Part shown: one piece after another, positions 25,209 to 33,822 of the stretch
How the letters are laid out: each line of letters begins with the position of its first letter
How positions within the stretch are numbered: position 1 is the first letter of the stretch
From: an uncultured Collinsella sp.
GTDB taxonomy: Bacteria > Actinomycetota > Coriobacteriia > Coriobacteriales > Coriobacteriaceae
Assembly: GCA_902492755.1 (NCBI GenBank)
Contig: CABUNB010000003.1
Location: 14,120 to 78,119, forward strand
Direction of reading: 5' to 3'
DNA: 64,000 bases
Position numbers and translations under genes: made by a program
Notes under the pieces: generated by a model
What the model was told of the DNA's origin: nothing
The model's input: only the letters and a program-made list of their open reading frames with translations
Database searches by the model: none

Positions 25209-26990
25209 TTAGAGGCGGGCGAGGTCGTAGGATCGAGCGGCTGCTTCGCCGGCGCAAATGAGGTTGGCTGTGGCTTCTTGCGGATCGAGTGCCTGTTCCA
25301 GGTCCATGGGCTTGCGACAGATCGGCAAAACCAAGTCAATACCCTGCTCATGCACCGCATCCAGGTTGTCGGCACGACCGCCCACGATGGCGGCTACCGG
25401 CTTGCCATATCGCTTGGCGCGACGCGCCACGCCCACCGGCGCCTTTCCAGCGGCGGACTGTTCATCCATATTACCCTCGCCTGTAATGACCAGGTCGACA
25501 TCGCGCACGCGCTCGTCAAACCCCACGAGGTCGAGCACCGTCTCCACGCCCGAGCGCAACTCGGCACCGAGCGCCAACAGTGCTGCTCCCAGACCACCGG
25601 CGGCACCAGCGCCGGGCACGCCGAGCACCGAGCCAAATGTCCGTGCATCCTCGGGCACGCGCAGCAACCCCTGAGCCCGCACCCTAGCAATCGCCGTATC
25701 GAGCAGGCGGCCGTAGCCGACCATCCAACTGTCGTACCTGTGAAGTGCCTCGGCGTCATCTCTCGGCAGACCCTTCTGCCCACCGAACACTGTCAGCGCG
25801 CCGCGACGCCCCACGAGTGGGTTCTCGACATCGGAAAGCACCACGATGTGTGCGCCATTCAGCGCCCGAAGCGCCGGCACCAAATCGATACTCGCCACGT
25901 GTTCAAGGCCCACAAGACCGGGGGCGACATCGCAGCCCTGATCATCGACCACACGCGCGCCCAGCGCCTGCAGCATGCCGGCGCCGCCATCGTTGGTGGC
26001 ACTGCCGCCCAAGCCAATATAGATAGTCTTTGCACCCGCGCGAACCGCGCGAAGCATGAGCTCGCCCACGCCATAGGTTGTGGCCGCCAACGCCGTCGAC
26101 TCCGTGCAAGGTGAGTACCCAATACCCGCCGCCTCGGCCATCTCAATTACAGCCGACTCGTGCCCGCCGTCCACCAGCATCCGGGCAGACACGCGGTCGC
26201 CCAAGGGGCCTACCACCTCGCAGGTCGAGAGCTCGCCACCACGCGCGGCAACGGCGTCGAGCGTTCCCTCGCCACCATCTGCCAGCGGCAACGTGCGAAC
26301 CTCGGCATCGGGCCACACACGGCGCACGCCTTCGGCAACGGCCGCCTCCGCCTGTGCACTCGAAACGCTGCCCTTAAAGGAGTCGATCGCCAGCAGCACA
26401 CGGCGGGGCCGACGGCACGCGGGGCCAAAGTCAACCGCCGCGCCAGCATCCTCTTCGGCACACGCGAGCGCCTCAGCGTGAGCGGCATGTGCCTCAAGAT
26501 CGGCCCCGCAACCGCAATCAGCGCCACCCTCACCACGCAATCCACCAAAATAGTTACTCAGCAGCTCGCGACACTCATCCGCCAGCACGCCGGCCGTCAC
26601 GTTAAACCGATGATTCAGGCGCGAGTCGGCATTCAGGTCATACAGCGAACCCAGCGCGCCCGCCTTGGCATCAGCCGCGCCATACACGCAGCGCCCCACG
26701 CGCGCGTTGACCATAAGCCCCGCGCACATGCAGCAGGGCTCAAGCGTCACATAGACCGTGCAATCGGAAAGGCGCCAGCGACCGAGCGACCGAGCGGCAG
26801 CGCACAGGGCCGCGAACTCTGCATGCGCCGAAGGGTCCTGATCGAGCTCGCGACGATTATGCGCCCGCGCGACGATCTCACCCGTGCGCACCACCACAGC
26901 GCCAATGGGCACTTCGCCCACCGCGGCGGCGGCGCGCGCCTCGGCCAGCGCCTCGCGCATGAACTTCTCGTCGATTTCGGTGATCGTCAT
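25209..26990 (-). CDS. tadA: Fusion protein: tRNA adenosine-34 deaminase (TadA) + glycerate kinase
   Basis: One 593-residue reading frame carries two unrelated enzymes. Residues 1-150 are TadA, with zinc/catalytic motifs SAHAEFAAL and TLEPCCMCAG; this enzyme makes inosine at the wobble position of tRNA-Arg. Residues about 150-200 are an Ala/Cys-rich linker. Residues about 200-590 are a class II glycerate kinase (GarK/GlxK type), with LLAIDSFKGS, LPLADGGEGT, GLGGSATNDGG and VITGEGNMDEQS. No stop or frameshift separates them. The ATG at 26990 has AGGGAAGG; the longer ORF start at 27041 does not. A functional reason for the fusion is not obvious. Confidence 0.9.
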   Translation of the reverse strand: MTITEIDEKFMREALAEARAAAAVGEVPIGAVVVRTGEIVARAHNRRELDQDPSAHAEFAALCAAARSLGRWRLSDCTVYVTLEPCCMCAGLMVNARVGRCVYGAADAKAGALGSLYDLNADSRLNHRFNVTAGVLADECRELLSNYFGGLRGEGGADCGCGADLEAHAAHAEALACAEEDAGAAVDFGPACRRPRRVLLAIDSFKGSVSSAQAEAAVAEGVRRVWPDAEVRTLPLADGGEGTLDAVAARGGELSTCEVVGPLGDRVSARMLVDGGHESAVIEMAEAAGIGYSPCTESTALAATTYGVGELMLRAVRAGAKTIYIGLGGSATNDGGAGMLQALGARVVDDQGCDVAPGLVGLEHVASIDLVPALRALNGAHIVVLSDVENPLVGRRGALTVFGGQKGLPRDDAEALHRYDSWMVGYGRLLDTAIARVRAQGLLRVPEDARTFGSVLGVPGAGAAGGLGAALLALGAELRSGVETVLDLVGFDERVRDVDLVITGEGNMDEQSAAGKAPVGVARRAKRYGKPVAAIVGGRADNLDAVHEQGIDLVLPICRKPMDLEQALDPQEATANLICAGEAAARSYDLARL

Positions 26991-27041
26991 CGTTCGCCTT
27001 CCCTGTTGCAAATTCAAAACGATGCTATCATTACGACTCAC

Positions 27042-27131
27042 GGAGAGATGGCAGAGCGGTTGAATGCGGCGGTCTTGAAAACCGTTGAGCGCGAGAGCGT
27101 TCCGGGGGTTCGAATCCCCCTCTCTCCGCCA
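27042..27131 (+). tRNA. tRNA-Ser, anticodon UGA
   Basis: A 90-nt class II tRNA. The acceptor stem is GGAGAGA/TCTCTCC, followed by G and an encoded CCA. The anticodon loop CTTGAAA carries TGA at 27076-27078, reading UCA. It has a long variable arm (GAGCGCGAGAGCGTTC region) and a T arm GGGGGTTCGAATCCCCC. Confidence 0.97.
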
Positions 27132-27134
27132 CTT

Positions 27135-27731
27135 CTAGTGATGCACCGGCGTCATGGTTCGCTCAAACAGCGCATCGACCACGTCAGCCATCTCGGGTCG
27201 ACGCTCGAGGTCGTGACCCGACTCCCACCATATCGTGAAAAGTCGAATAATACCGCCGGCGACAAACTCAGACGTCGTCTCGAGTGACACGGGGGCCAGG
27301 GCATCCTCGGCAAGCACGTTCATCACACGCTCGCGGATGGAGCGGGCAATGCGGTCGCAAATAACGTTGGTCAGCATACCCGACATGCTGCTAGCCAAAA
27401 TGTTATCCATGAGCTGCTCGTGCGCCAGAATCAAATCCATGGCATCGTCCAAAATCGCGTGTCGAAGCGCGCGCACGTCCTCGGCAGACACTGCGCCGGC
27501 CTCATCGGGCTGTTTTTGCGGCAAGCCCGACATGAGCTCATCGATATAAAAGGCAAAGTAATCGTTCTTGTCGCGAAAGTGCTTGTAGAACGTCGTGCGG
27601 CGAATCATGGCGCGGTCGCACAGCATGGCAACCGTCAGGTCCTCAAAACGATGCTCCTCGAGAAGCTCGGTGAAGGCATCGAACAGGGCGCGGTAGGTTT
27701 TCTTAATGCGAAGGTCCACTGGTATCGCCAT
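27135..27731 (-). CDS. TetR-family transcriptional regulator
   Basis: A 198-residue repressor. The N-terminal helix-turn-helix reads KKTYRALFDAFTELLEEHRF, then MLCDRAMIRRTTFYKHFRDKNDY, the TetR recognition helix. The remaining 130 residues are an all-helical ligand domain without recognisable identity. The ATG at 27731 is chosen because it begins at the normal family position, although GAGG lies directly against it, which is a poor spacing. A longer frame to 27992 runs through lemA's promoter and is unlikely. It starts 200 bases from lemA on the opposite strand, so lemA may be a target. Confidence 0.88.
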   Translation of the reverse strand: MAIPVDLRIKKTYRALFDAFTELLEEHRFEDLTVAMLCDRAMIRRTTFYKHFRDKNDYFAFYIDELMSGLPQKQPDEAGAVSAEDVRALRHAILDDAMDLILAHEQLMDNILASSMSGMLTNVICDRIARSIRERVMNVLAEDALAPVSLETTSEFVAGGIIRLFTIWWESGHDLERRPEMADVVDALFERTMTPVHH

Positions 27732-27930
27732 CCTCAGAGCAAAGACAACACTCGTCAATCTGTCGCATATCTTACACCTGTACCTCGCGCGCTTTGCCCC
27801 GGTGCCGACCCCGCCGAAAACATAACGCTTGCCGGAAAGTTCGGCACGGCAAAACGTTGCGGGTATACTAGTAGCGTTATACCAACGGCAGCTGGCGCAT
27901 GCCGCCGCGGCCATTCGAAACGGAGACATC

Positions 27931-28482
27931 ATGATTACCGTCATCATCGGCATCGTTGTTGTCATTGCGATTGTCTGCGCCATCGCCGGCATCTACAACA
28001 ACATGGTCACCAAGCGCAATCGCATCGACAACGCGTGGCAGAACATCGACACGCAGCTGCAGCGCCGCAACGACCTGATCCCCAACCTGGTCGAGACCGT
28101 CAAGGGCTACGCCAAGCACGAGCAGGAGACGCTCTCCGCCGTAATCAGCGCGCGCAACACCGCCGTCAAGGCGACCACGCCCGAGGCCAAGATGGAAGCC
28201 GACAACGTGCTGACCGGTGCCCTGCGCCAGCTCTTCGCCGTTGCCGAGTCCTACCCCGACCTTAAGGCAAACACCAACTTTACGCAGCTCCAGGCGTCGC
28301 TCGAGGATACCGAAAACAAGATTAGCTACGCACGCCAGAGCTACAACGACTGCGTGCTCAGCTACAACAACGCCATCCAGACGTTCCCGGCCGTCATCTT
28401 TGCCGGCATCTTCCAGTTTAAGGAGCGTCAGGGCTTCGAAGCCGCCGAGGCCGCCCGCCAGGCACCGACCGTCAAGTTCTAG
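27931..28482 (+). CDS. lemA: LemA family protein
   Basis: A 183-residue protein with one N-terminal membrane helix (TVIIGIVVVIAIVCAIAGIY) and a long helical cytoplasmic or extracellular domain. The family signature YNNMVTKRNRIDNAWQNIDTQ and the repeat QLQRRNDLIPNLVETVKGYA are present. LemA proteins are widespread and of unclear function. They often sit next to a TPM-domain or peptidase gene; neither is here. The ATG at 27931 has GGAG 7 bases upstream. Two terminators follow. Confidence 0.93.
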   Translation: MITVIIGIVVVIAIVCAIAGIYNNMVTKRNRIDNAWQNIDTQLQRRNDLIPNLVETVKGYAKHEQETLSAVISARNTAVKATTPEAKMEADNVLTGALRQLFAVAESYPDLKANTNFTQLQASLEDTENKISYARQSYNDCVLSYNNAIQTFPAVIFAGIFQFKERQGFEAAEAARQAPTVKF

Positions 28483-28519
28483 TAAACACGGCCGAGCTTC
28501 CGCCAGCACATCGATCCTT

Positions 28520-28553
28520 GGGGTCCAGGGCAATCGTCCTGGACCCCTTCTTT
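28520..28553 (+). terminator. Terminator of lemA
   Basis: GGGGTCCAGG (28520-28529) and CCTGGACCCC (28538-28547) form a perfect 10-bp stem followed by TTCTTTAT. Confidence 0.9.
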
Positions 28554-28580
28554 ATAAAAAGCGCGGCCAAAAGGCCGCGC
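28554..28580 (-). terminator. Terminator read on the minus strand, beyond ilvE
   Basis: GCGCGGCC and GGCCGCGC (28561-28568, 28573-28580) with the A run at 28556-28560, which reads as T on the minus strand. Confidence 0.8.
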
Positions 28581-28634
28581 GCCATCTCTTTATCAGATTT
28601 ATTATTGCCCGTACGGCGATATCGAGGCAACGCA

Positions 28635-28761
28635 GGCCCGAGGGCAACCTTCCTTTCCGGCGCACTCCGCAGGACGCAAGAAGCCCTCGCCGCACGAAGT
28701 GCGCAGCGAGGGCTTCTTGCATGTCCGAGGACGCGCCGGAAAGGAAGGTTGCCCTCGGGCC
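28635..28761. repeat. Nested double palindrome of 127 bp between convergent genes
   Basis: Outer arms of 29 bases at 28635-28663 and 28733-28761 are perfect complements (starting GGCCCGAGGGCAACC). Inside is a perfect 13-bp terminator-like hairpin, AAGAAGCCCTCGC (28678-28690) with 28706-28718. The inner hairpin probably terminates transcription; the perfect outer arms are not needed for that. Its architecture matches 53200-53342 but its sequence does not. Confidence 0.88.
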
Positions 28762-28777
28762 GAACAGCTATGGCAGC

Positions 28778-29830
28778 TTACGCGACGGTATAGACCCAGT
28801 TGTGCTTATCCTCAACAGCACCAGACTGGATACCGGTCAGGGTCTCGCGAAGCTTCTTCATCACGGGGCCGATCTCGGTGCAGCCAGCCGGGAAGGTCAC
28901 GGTCTCGTCGGCACCGTAAACCTTGTTGTCGATCTCGCCCACCGGGGAGATGACGGCAGCGGTGCCGCACAGGCCGCACTCAACAAAGGTGCCGGCCTTG
29001 ACCTCGGCCCACTCGACGGGACGCTCGTCGACGGTGATGCCCAGGTCCTTGGCGACCTGAACGAGCGAACGGCGGGTGATGGAGGGCAGGATGGAGTCGG
29101 TGTGCGACTGAGGAACGACGAGCGTGCCGTCCTCCTTCACGAACAGGACGTTGGCGCCACCGGTCTCCTCGACATAGGTGCGGGACTCGGAGTCGAGATA
29201 CAGGTTCTCGGCATAGCCCTCGCGATGGGCCTCCATCGTGGGCTTGAGAGACATGGCGTAGTTGAGGCCGGCCTTGATGTTGCCGGTGCCGTGCGGTGCC
29301 GCACGGTCATACTCGGAAACGCGCAGCTTAACGGGCTTAAGGCCGCCCTTAAAGTACGGACCGACCGGGGTCACGAGAATACGGAACGTGTACTCAGGAG
29401 CGGGAGCCACGCCGATCACGTCACCGGAGCCGATCATAAACGGACGCACGTACAGGGTTGCGCCGGAACCGAAGGGCGGAACCCAGGCGGCGTTGGCAGA
29501 AACGACCTGCTTGACGGCCTCAACGAACTTGTCCTTGGGGAACGGGGGCATCTCGAGGCGCTGCGCAGAGTTATACATACGCTCGGCGTTCATGTCGGGA
29601 CGGAAGCAGACGATGCTGCCGTCCTCGGCGGTGTAGGCCTTCAGGCCCTCAAAGACCTCCTGGCAGTAATGGAAGATGCCACCGCACTCGGAGACATGCA
29701 GGGTGTGGTCGGTGGTCAGGCCGCCCTCGTCCCACTCGCCATCCTTCCAATGGGCCTCGTAGCTGTAATCGGTCTTCATGTAGCCAAAGCCGAGGCTACC
29801 CCAATCGATATCCTTCTTCCCGACAGTCAT
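28778..29830 (-). CDS. ilvE: Branched-chain amino acid aminotransferase
   Basis: A 350-residue PLP enzyme of fold type IV that makes or breaks down Leu, Ile and Val with 2-oxoglutarate. The PLP lysine lies in GTGNIKAGLNYA, and YVEETGGANVLFV and ECGLCGTAAVISPVG are class IV signatures. Length fits the BCAT II group. The ATG at 29830 has a strong AAGGAG site; the upstream ORF extension of 50 codons is not coding-like. It is transcribed alone, with two candidate terminators and a nested palindrome downstream. Confidence 0.95.
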   Translation of the reverse strand: MTVGKKDIDWGSLGFGYMKTDYSYEAHWKDGEWDEGGLTTDHTLHVSECGGIFHYCQEVFEGLKAYTAEDGSIVCFRPDMNAERMYNSAQRLEMPPFPKDKFVEAVKQVVSANAAWVPPFGSGATLYVRPFMIGSGDVIGVAPAPEYTFRILVTPVGPYFKGGLKPVKLRVSEYDRAAPHGTGNIKAGLNYAMSLKPTMEAHREGYAENLYLDSESRTYVEETGGANVLFVKEDGTLVVPQSHTDSILPSITRRSLVQVAKDLGITVDERPVEWAEVKAGTFVECGLCGTAAVISPVGEIDNKVYGADETVTFPAGCTEIGPVMKKLRETLTGIQSGAVEDKHNWVYTVA

Positions 29831-30055
29831 ATGTCGCTCCTTACATACACAGTTGCAAACTCGCGAACCCGCACGCAAGGACCGAGGCCGACCGCGTCGC
29901 AACGTCGCACGCCCGGAGCGTAGAGCCGGACGGGACACGCGAACGGCATCGAAGCCGATGGCACGTCGATTCGCATGCACGAGATTGTACTCCCCGTGCG
30001 CGTCTGATAAAACGCTTTTCTTTAACTAAGTAAAGTATTTTCATTTGACCGAAGC

Positions 30056-30088
30056 AAAAAGGCCCGCCACCGTAAGCGGTGACGGGCC
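30056..30088 (-). terminator. Terminator of the DedA-family gene
   Basis: GGCCCGCCACCG (30061-30072) and CGGTGACGGGCC (30077-30088) pair with one mismatch. The A run at 30056-30060 reads as T on the minus strand. Confidence 0.88.
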
Positions 30089-30118
30089 TCAACTGCACGG
30101 CTTGCGCGCCGGCTCGAT

Positions 30119-30766
30119 CTACGCGTTCTTTTTGCCCAGCTTAGCCTTAACCAAACCGACCACGGTCGGGATGATCGACACGGCAACAATGCCGATAATC
30201 AGCAGCTCAAAGTGCTCCTGCACAAAGGGAATGCCGCCAAAGAAGTAGCCCAGCAGCGTAAAGACCGTCGACCAGGTAATGCCGCCCAGCACGTTAAAGA
30301 TAACGAAGTTGCGCCAGTGCATGCCGCCCATGCCGGCGATAAAGGGCACAAAGGTGCGGATAAACGGAAAGAAGCGGCCCAGGAAGATGGCCAGGTGACC
30401 CCACTTGTCCAAGAAATCCTCGGACTTTTTGATGCGCTCGGGCGTCATGGCCTTGACCTTGCCCGAGGCGATGATCTTTTTGCCAAAGAAATGGCCGATC
30501 ATAAAGTTGCACTGATCGCCCAAGATGGCAGCGGCCCATGCAACGGCCAACAAAGCCACGATGTTAAAGCCGCCGTTGTGGGCAAAGAAACCCGAGGCGA
30601 ACAGCAGCGAATCGCCGGGAAGGAACGGGAAGAACACCACGCCCGTCTCGATAAAGATGATCAGGAACACACAGCCGTAGGCCATGAGCGGGCCGGCGGC
30701 GATCCAGCTGGCGATCGCGGTGCGCGGGTCCTTAAGCAGCTCGGCAATGAAATTGATGAAACCCAT
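30119..30766 (-). CDS. DedA/VTT-family membrane protein
   Basis: A 215-residue polytopic protein. FFPFLPGDSLLFASGFFA and GRFFPFIRTFVPFIAGMGGM are the two half-helix signatures of the DedA (SNARE-associated, VTT) family. Members move or flip lipids such as undecaprenyl phosphate or phosphatidylethanolamine and support membrane homeostasis. The ATG at 30766 has an AGAGG site; an in-frame ORF start 28 codons upstream does not. It is divergent from cysE with a 224-base gap. Confidence 0.92.
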   Translation of the reverse strand: MGFINFIAELLKDPRTAIASWIAAGPLMAYGCVFLIIFIETGVVFFPFLPGDSLLFASGFFAHNGGFNIVALLAVAWAAAILGDQCNFMIGHFFGKKIIASGKVKAMTPERIKKSEDFLDKWGHLAIFLGRFFPFIRTFVPFIAGMGGMHWRNFVIFNVLGGITWSTVFTLLGYFFGGIPFVQEHFELLIIGIVAVSIIPTVVGLVKAKLGKKNA

Positions 30767-30990
30767 GAAGTAAAACCTCTCAGTTGTGGGCGCGGACACG
30801 TCCAAGTTGACCAGTATACGGTTGCGGCGCGACCATGCACGCGACCGCACAAAAGCATGACTCCATTACCAGCAAGTTTGCATAACTGACACCTGTCACG
30901 CAAAGCCGTGAAAGATTGCTCTTCCTAATCCCTAGCGAATCGCTATACTTTATTGAATCGCATTGCCATGGCGCTAAGGGAGGGCGGCCG

Positions 30991-31695
30991 GTGAGCTTTA
31001 TCAATACCATTCGCGAGGACATCAAGACCGTCCAGGCGCAGGACCCCGCCGCGCAAAACGGCCTGGTCATTTTCCTTTCGTACCCCGGTCTGCATGCCAA
31101 GTGGAACCACGTACCCGAGCACTGGCTCTGGGAGCATGGTCATCGCTCGCTCGCCCGCGTGCTCTCACAAATCACCCGCCACATCACCGGCGTCGAGATT
31201 CATCCCGCCGCGAAAATTGGCAAGCACTTCTTTATCGACCACGCCATGGGCGTCGTCATCGGCGAGACCACCATTGTGGGCGACAACTGCGTGCTCTACC
31301 AGGGCGTCACGCTCGGCGGTACCGGCAACGAGACCGGTAAGCGCCACCCCACTCTGGGCAATAACGTTACTGTGGGCACAGGCGCCAAGGTGCTCGGCAA
31401 CATCCGCATCGGCAACAACGTCAAGATCGGTGGCAACTCGGTCGTCGTCAAAGACGTACCCGATAACTGCACCGTCGTGGGCGTGCCCGGGCGCATCATC
31501 AAGCGCAACGGCTGCCGCGTGTTCGAGGAGAGCTTCGACGCCAAGCAGCACCGCGAGTACATGCCCGACGATGCCGCCGAGCAGTCCGCGCTCAACCGCC
31601 AGGGCATCACCGAGAATGCCCGCCGCGTCAAGGAACTCGAGCGAGAGGTGGCCGAGCTCAAGGCTCTCGTCGCCAAGCTCGTGGACGAGCACTAG
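30991..31695 (+). CDS. cysE: Serine O-acetyltransferase
   Basis: A 234-residue enzyme that acetylates L-serine with acetyl-CoA in the first step of cysteine synthesis. Left-handed beta-helix hexapeptide repeats run from about residue 60 (IHPAAKIGKHFFIDHAMGVV, then GETTIVGDNCVLYQGVTLGG) with the catalytic histidine in DHAMG. The C-terminal 50 residues are a charged coiled coil (ENARRVKELEREVAELKALV) that may hold trimers together. The GTG at 30991 has AAGGGAGG upstream; an in-frame ATG at 30916 has none. cysK is not adjacent. Confidence 0.95.
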   Translation: MSFINTIREDIKTVQAQDPAAQNGLVIFLSYPGLHAKWNHVPEHWLWEHGHRSLARVLSQITRHITGVEIHPAAKIGKHFFIDHAMGVVIGETTIVGDNCVLYQGVTLGGTGNETGKRHPTLGNNVTVGTGAKVLGNIRIGNNVKIGGNSVVVKDVPDNCTVVGVPGRIIKRNGCRVFEESFDAKQHREYMPDDAAEQSALNRQGITENARRVKELEREVAELKALVAKLVDEH

Positions 31696-31732
31696 GAACG
31701 CGAGCGGCACAAAACGGCATCGGCATCAACGC

Positions 31733-31776
31733 AAAGGCGTGCCAGGGAATTCATCCCCCGGCGCGCCTTTCTTTTT
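31733..31776 (+). terminator. Terminator of cysE
   Basis: AAAGGCGTGCC (31733-31743) pairs with GGCGCGCCTTT (31760-31770), followed by CTTTTT. Confidence 0.82.
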
Positions 31777-31777
31777 G

Positions 31778-31809
31778 ATGTGACATGTGGAACTGTCCCT
31801 TTGTCACAT
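31778..31809. repeat. GTCCC-loop hairpin, TGTGACA family, copy 2
   Basis: ATGTGACA (31778-31785) and TGTCACAT (31802-31809) flank ACTGTCCCT. The right half is identical to the copy at 11617-11651, while the left arm has changed. The element overlaps the stop codon of the ABC gene by one base. Confidence 0.7.
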
Positions 31810-33821
31810 TATGCGAACTGACTCAGATAGAGGTCGGCGTAGGCACCCTCGGCAGCCAGCAGTTCCCTATGCGTGCCTTGCTCGATAATGTTGCCGTGAT
31901 CCATGACCAGAATCAGGTCGGCATCCACGATCGTCGACAGGCGATGCGCGATCACAAAGCTCGTGCGCCCATGCATGAGCGCGTCCATGGCACGGCCGAT
32001 GGCAAGCTCGGTACGCGTGTCCACGCTTGAGGTCGCCTCGTCCAGGATGAGAATCGCCGGGTTGTTGAGCAGCACGCGCGCAATGGTCAGCAGCTGACGC
32101 TGGCCCTGGCTGATGCTTTCGGCATCGTTGGCCACGCGCGTGTCGTAGCCCTGCGGCATGGTGCGCACAAAGAAGTCAACCTGCGCGGCGCGGGCGGCAG
32201 CCACGATCTCGTCGCGCGTCGCCTCGGGGCAGCCGTAGGCGATGTTTTCGGCAATCGTGCCATCGAACAGCCAGGCGTCCTGCAGCACCATGCCAAACTG
32301 CTGCCGCAGCTCGCCGCGATCCATGCGGCTCGTATCCACACCGTCGAGCGTAATGCGGCCGCCGTCGATTTCGTAAAAGCGCATGAGCAGGTTGATGAGC
32401 GTGGTCTTACCCGCACCCGTTGTTCCCACCACCGCAATCTTCTGACCCGGTTCGGCGGTAAACGACACGTCGCGCATGAGCGGCTTTTCGGGCGTGTAGC
32501 CAAAGCGCACATGCTCAAAAGCGACGCGGCCCTCCACGCGACCCGGCAGCTTGGCGGCCTCGTCCGGCAGCGGATTGGCTTCCATCTCGGGCTCATCGAG
32601 CAGGTCGAACACGCGCTCCACACTCGCCAGCGCGCTCTGCAGCGAGTTGAAAGTGAACGACAGCTGCGTCATGGGTTCGGACGCCTCGTAGATAAACTGG
32701 AAGAACGCCTGGAACACGCCGACGGTCATGTGACCGGCAACCAGCATGCTGCAGCCCACGAGCGCAATCACGATCTGCGCCAGGCGACCGATAAAGCGAA
32801 CCGCGGGTCCGACGGCGTTGATCATAAAGTCGGCCTTGGTACTCACGCGCGCCAGCTCGCCCGAGGCCTCGTGCACCTCGGCAGAGCTCTGGTGTTCACG
32901 GTTGAATGCGCGAATCACCAAACGGCCCGAATAGCCCTCCTCGACCGCGCTCGTGATTTTGGACACCCACTCCTGACGCTCGCCCGTCACATCATGCGTA
33001 CGGCGCGAAACCACCTTGGTCACCAGCAGCGATACCGCCGTAAAACCCAAAAAGATCAACGTGAGCCTAACGCTATAGACGAACATCATGATGATGGCAC
33101 CCGTCACGGTACCGATCGATACCAGCAGCTGCAGCAATCCGCGCTGCATGCTCTCGGACATCTTGTCCAAGTCGTTGGTCGCGCGGCTGACCACTTCGCC
33201 GGGGCGATGCGCGTCAAAGTAGGCGAGTGGCAGGCGGCTGAGCTTTTGCGCGATGCGGTTGCGCAGGCGCAGGTTGAGTCGCTCGGCCACACTCGACATC
33301 AAAAAGCTCTGCAACGCATAGAACGACCCGGCGGCCGTCCAGATCAAGAAGTAGACAAAGATGGTCTTGCCGCATTGGTCCCAGGTGATGCTGAAGGTGG
33401 TTCCGTTGGCAAACGCCACCTGTATATGGCCCCACAGCTCGTCGATAACATGAGCGCTATATGCCGGCGCGGCGGTGTTAAAGATGACGTAGAACACGAT
33501 GCTCGCAAACACGATGTAGAAGCGCCAATGGTCGCCGGCGGCCTCGCCCCACAAGCGGCGCACCGTCGCCCAGGTATCGCGGGGTTTCTCGTCCTCATCC
33601 TCGTCGTCCACATCGCGCATGCGCTCTGCCTCCGCGCGGGCACGCTCGTCCTCGGCACGCTCGTTTTCCTCGTACAGCGCTTGGCGGCGAGCCTCACGCC
33701 CGGCCGCGGCCTTGGCAACGTCATCCAGCTCGGTCGGCGCGGCAGCCTGCTCGACCGCTTCGGCCGCGTCCGCAGCGGCGGCATCGATAGCGTCGCCGCG
33801 CTTCTTGAGCTCCTCGATCAT
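31809..33821 (-). CDS. Heterodimeric ABC exporter subunit with acidic N-terminal extension
   Basis: A 670-residue half transporter. The first 80 residues are a charged Ala/Glu/Arg-rich region, probably coiled, ending in DVDDEDEDEKPRDTW. Six membrane helices follow, then an ATPase domain with Walker A GTTGAGKTT, signature ISQGQRQLL and Walker B AILILDEATSS. As in 20608-22467, the signature is degenerate (SQGQ) and the catalytic glutamate is kept. The ATG at 33821 follows GGGAGGTGA and lies one base after the partner's stop. Control by the MarR gene at the head of the operon suggests export of a compound that this regulator senses. Confidence 0.93.
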   Translation of the reverse strand: MIEELKKRGDAIDAAAADAAEAVEQAAAPTELDDVAKAAAGREARRQALYEENERAEDERARAEAERMRDVDDEDEDEKPRDTWATVRRLWGEAAGDHWRFYIVFASIVFYVIFNTAAPAYSAHVIDELWGHIQVAFANGTTFSITWDQCGKTIFVYFLIWTAAGSFYALQSFLMSSVAERLNLRLRNRIAQKLSRLPLAYFDAHRPGEVVSRATNDLDKMSESMQRGLLQLLVSIGTVTGAIIMMFVYSVRLTLIFLGFTAVSLLVTKVVSRRTHDVTGERQEWVSKITSAVEEGYSGRLVIRAFNREHQSSAEVHEASGELARVSTKADFMINAVGPAVRFIGRLAQIVIALVGCSMLVAGHMTVGVFQAFFQFIYEASEPMTQLSFTFNSLQSALASVERVFDLLDEPEMEANPLPDEAAKLPGRVEGRVAFEHVRFGYTPEKPLMRDVSFTAEPGQKIAVVGTTGAGKTTLINLLMRFYEIDGGRITLDGVDTSRMDRGELRQQFGMVLQDAWLFDGTIAENIAYGCPEATRDEIVAAARAAQVDFFVRTMPQGYDTRVANDAESISQGQRQLLTIARVLLNNPAILILDEATSSVDTRTELAIGRAMDALMHGRTSFVIAHRLSTIVDADLILVMDHGNIIEQGTHRELLAAEGAYADLYLSQFA

Positions 33822-33822
33822 G

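Noticed and set aside
29831..30118. A T-box or leader-peptide attenuator before ilvE.
   Set aside because: No T-box GGTGGNACCGCG-like sequence and no branched-chain-rich leader peptide are visible.
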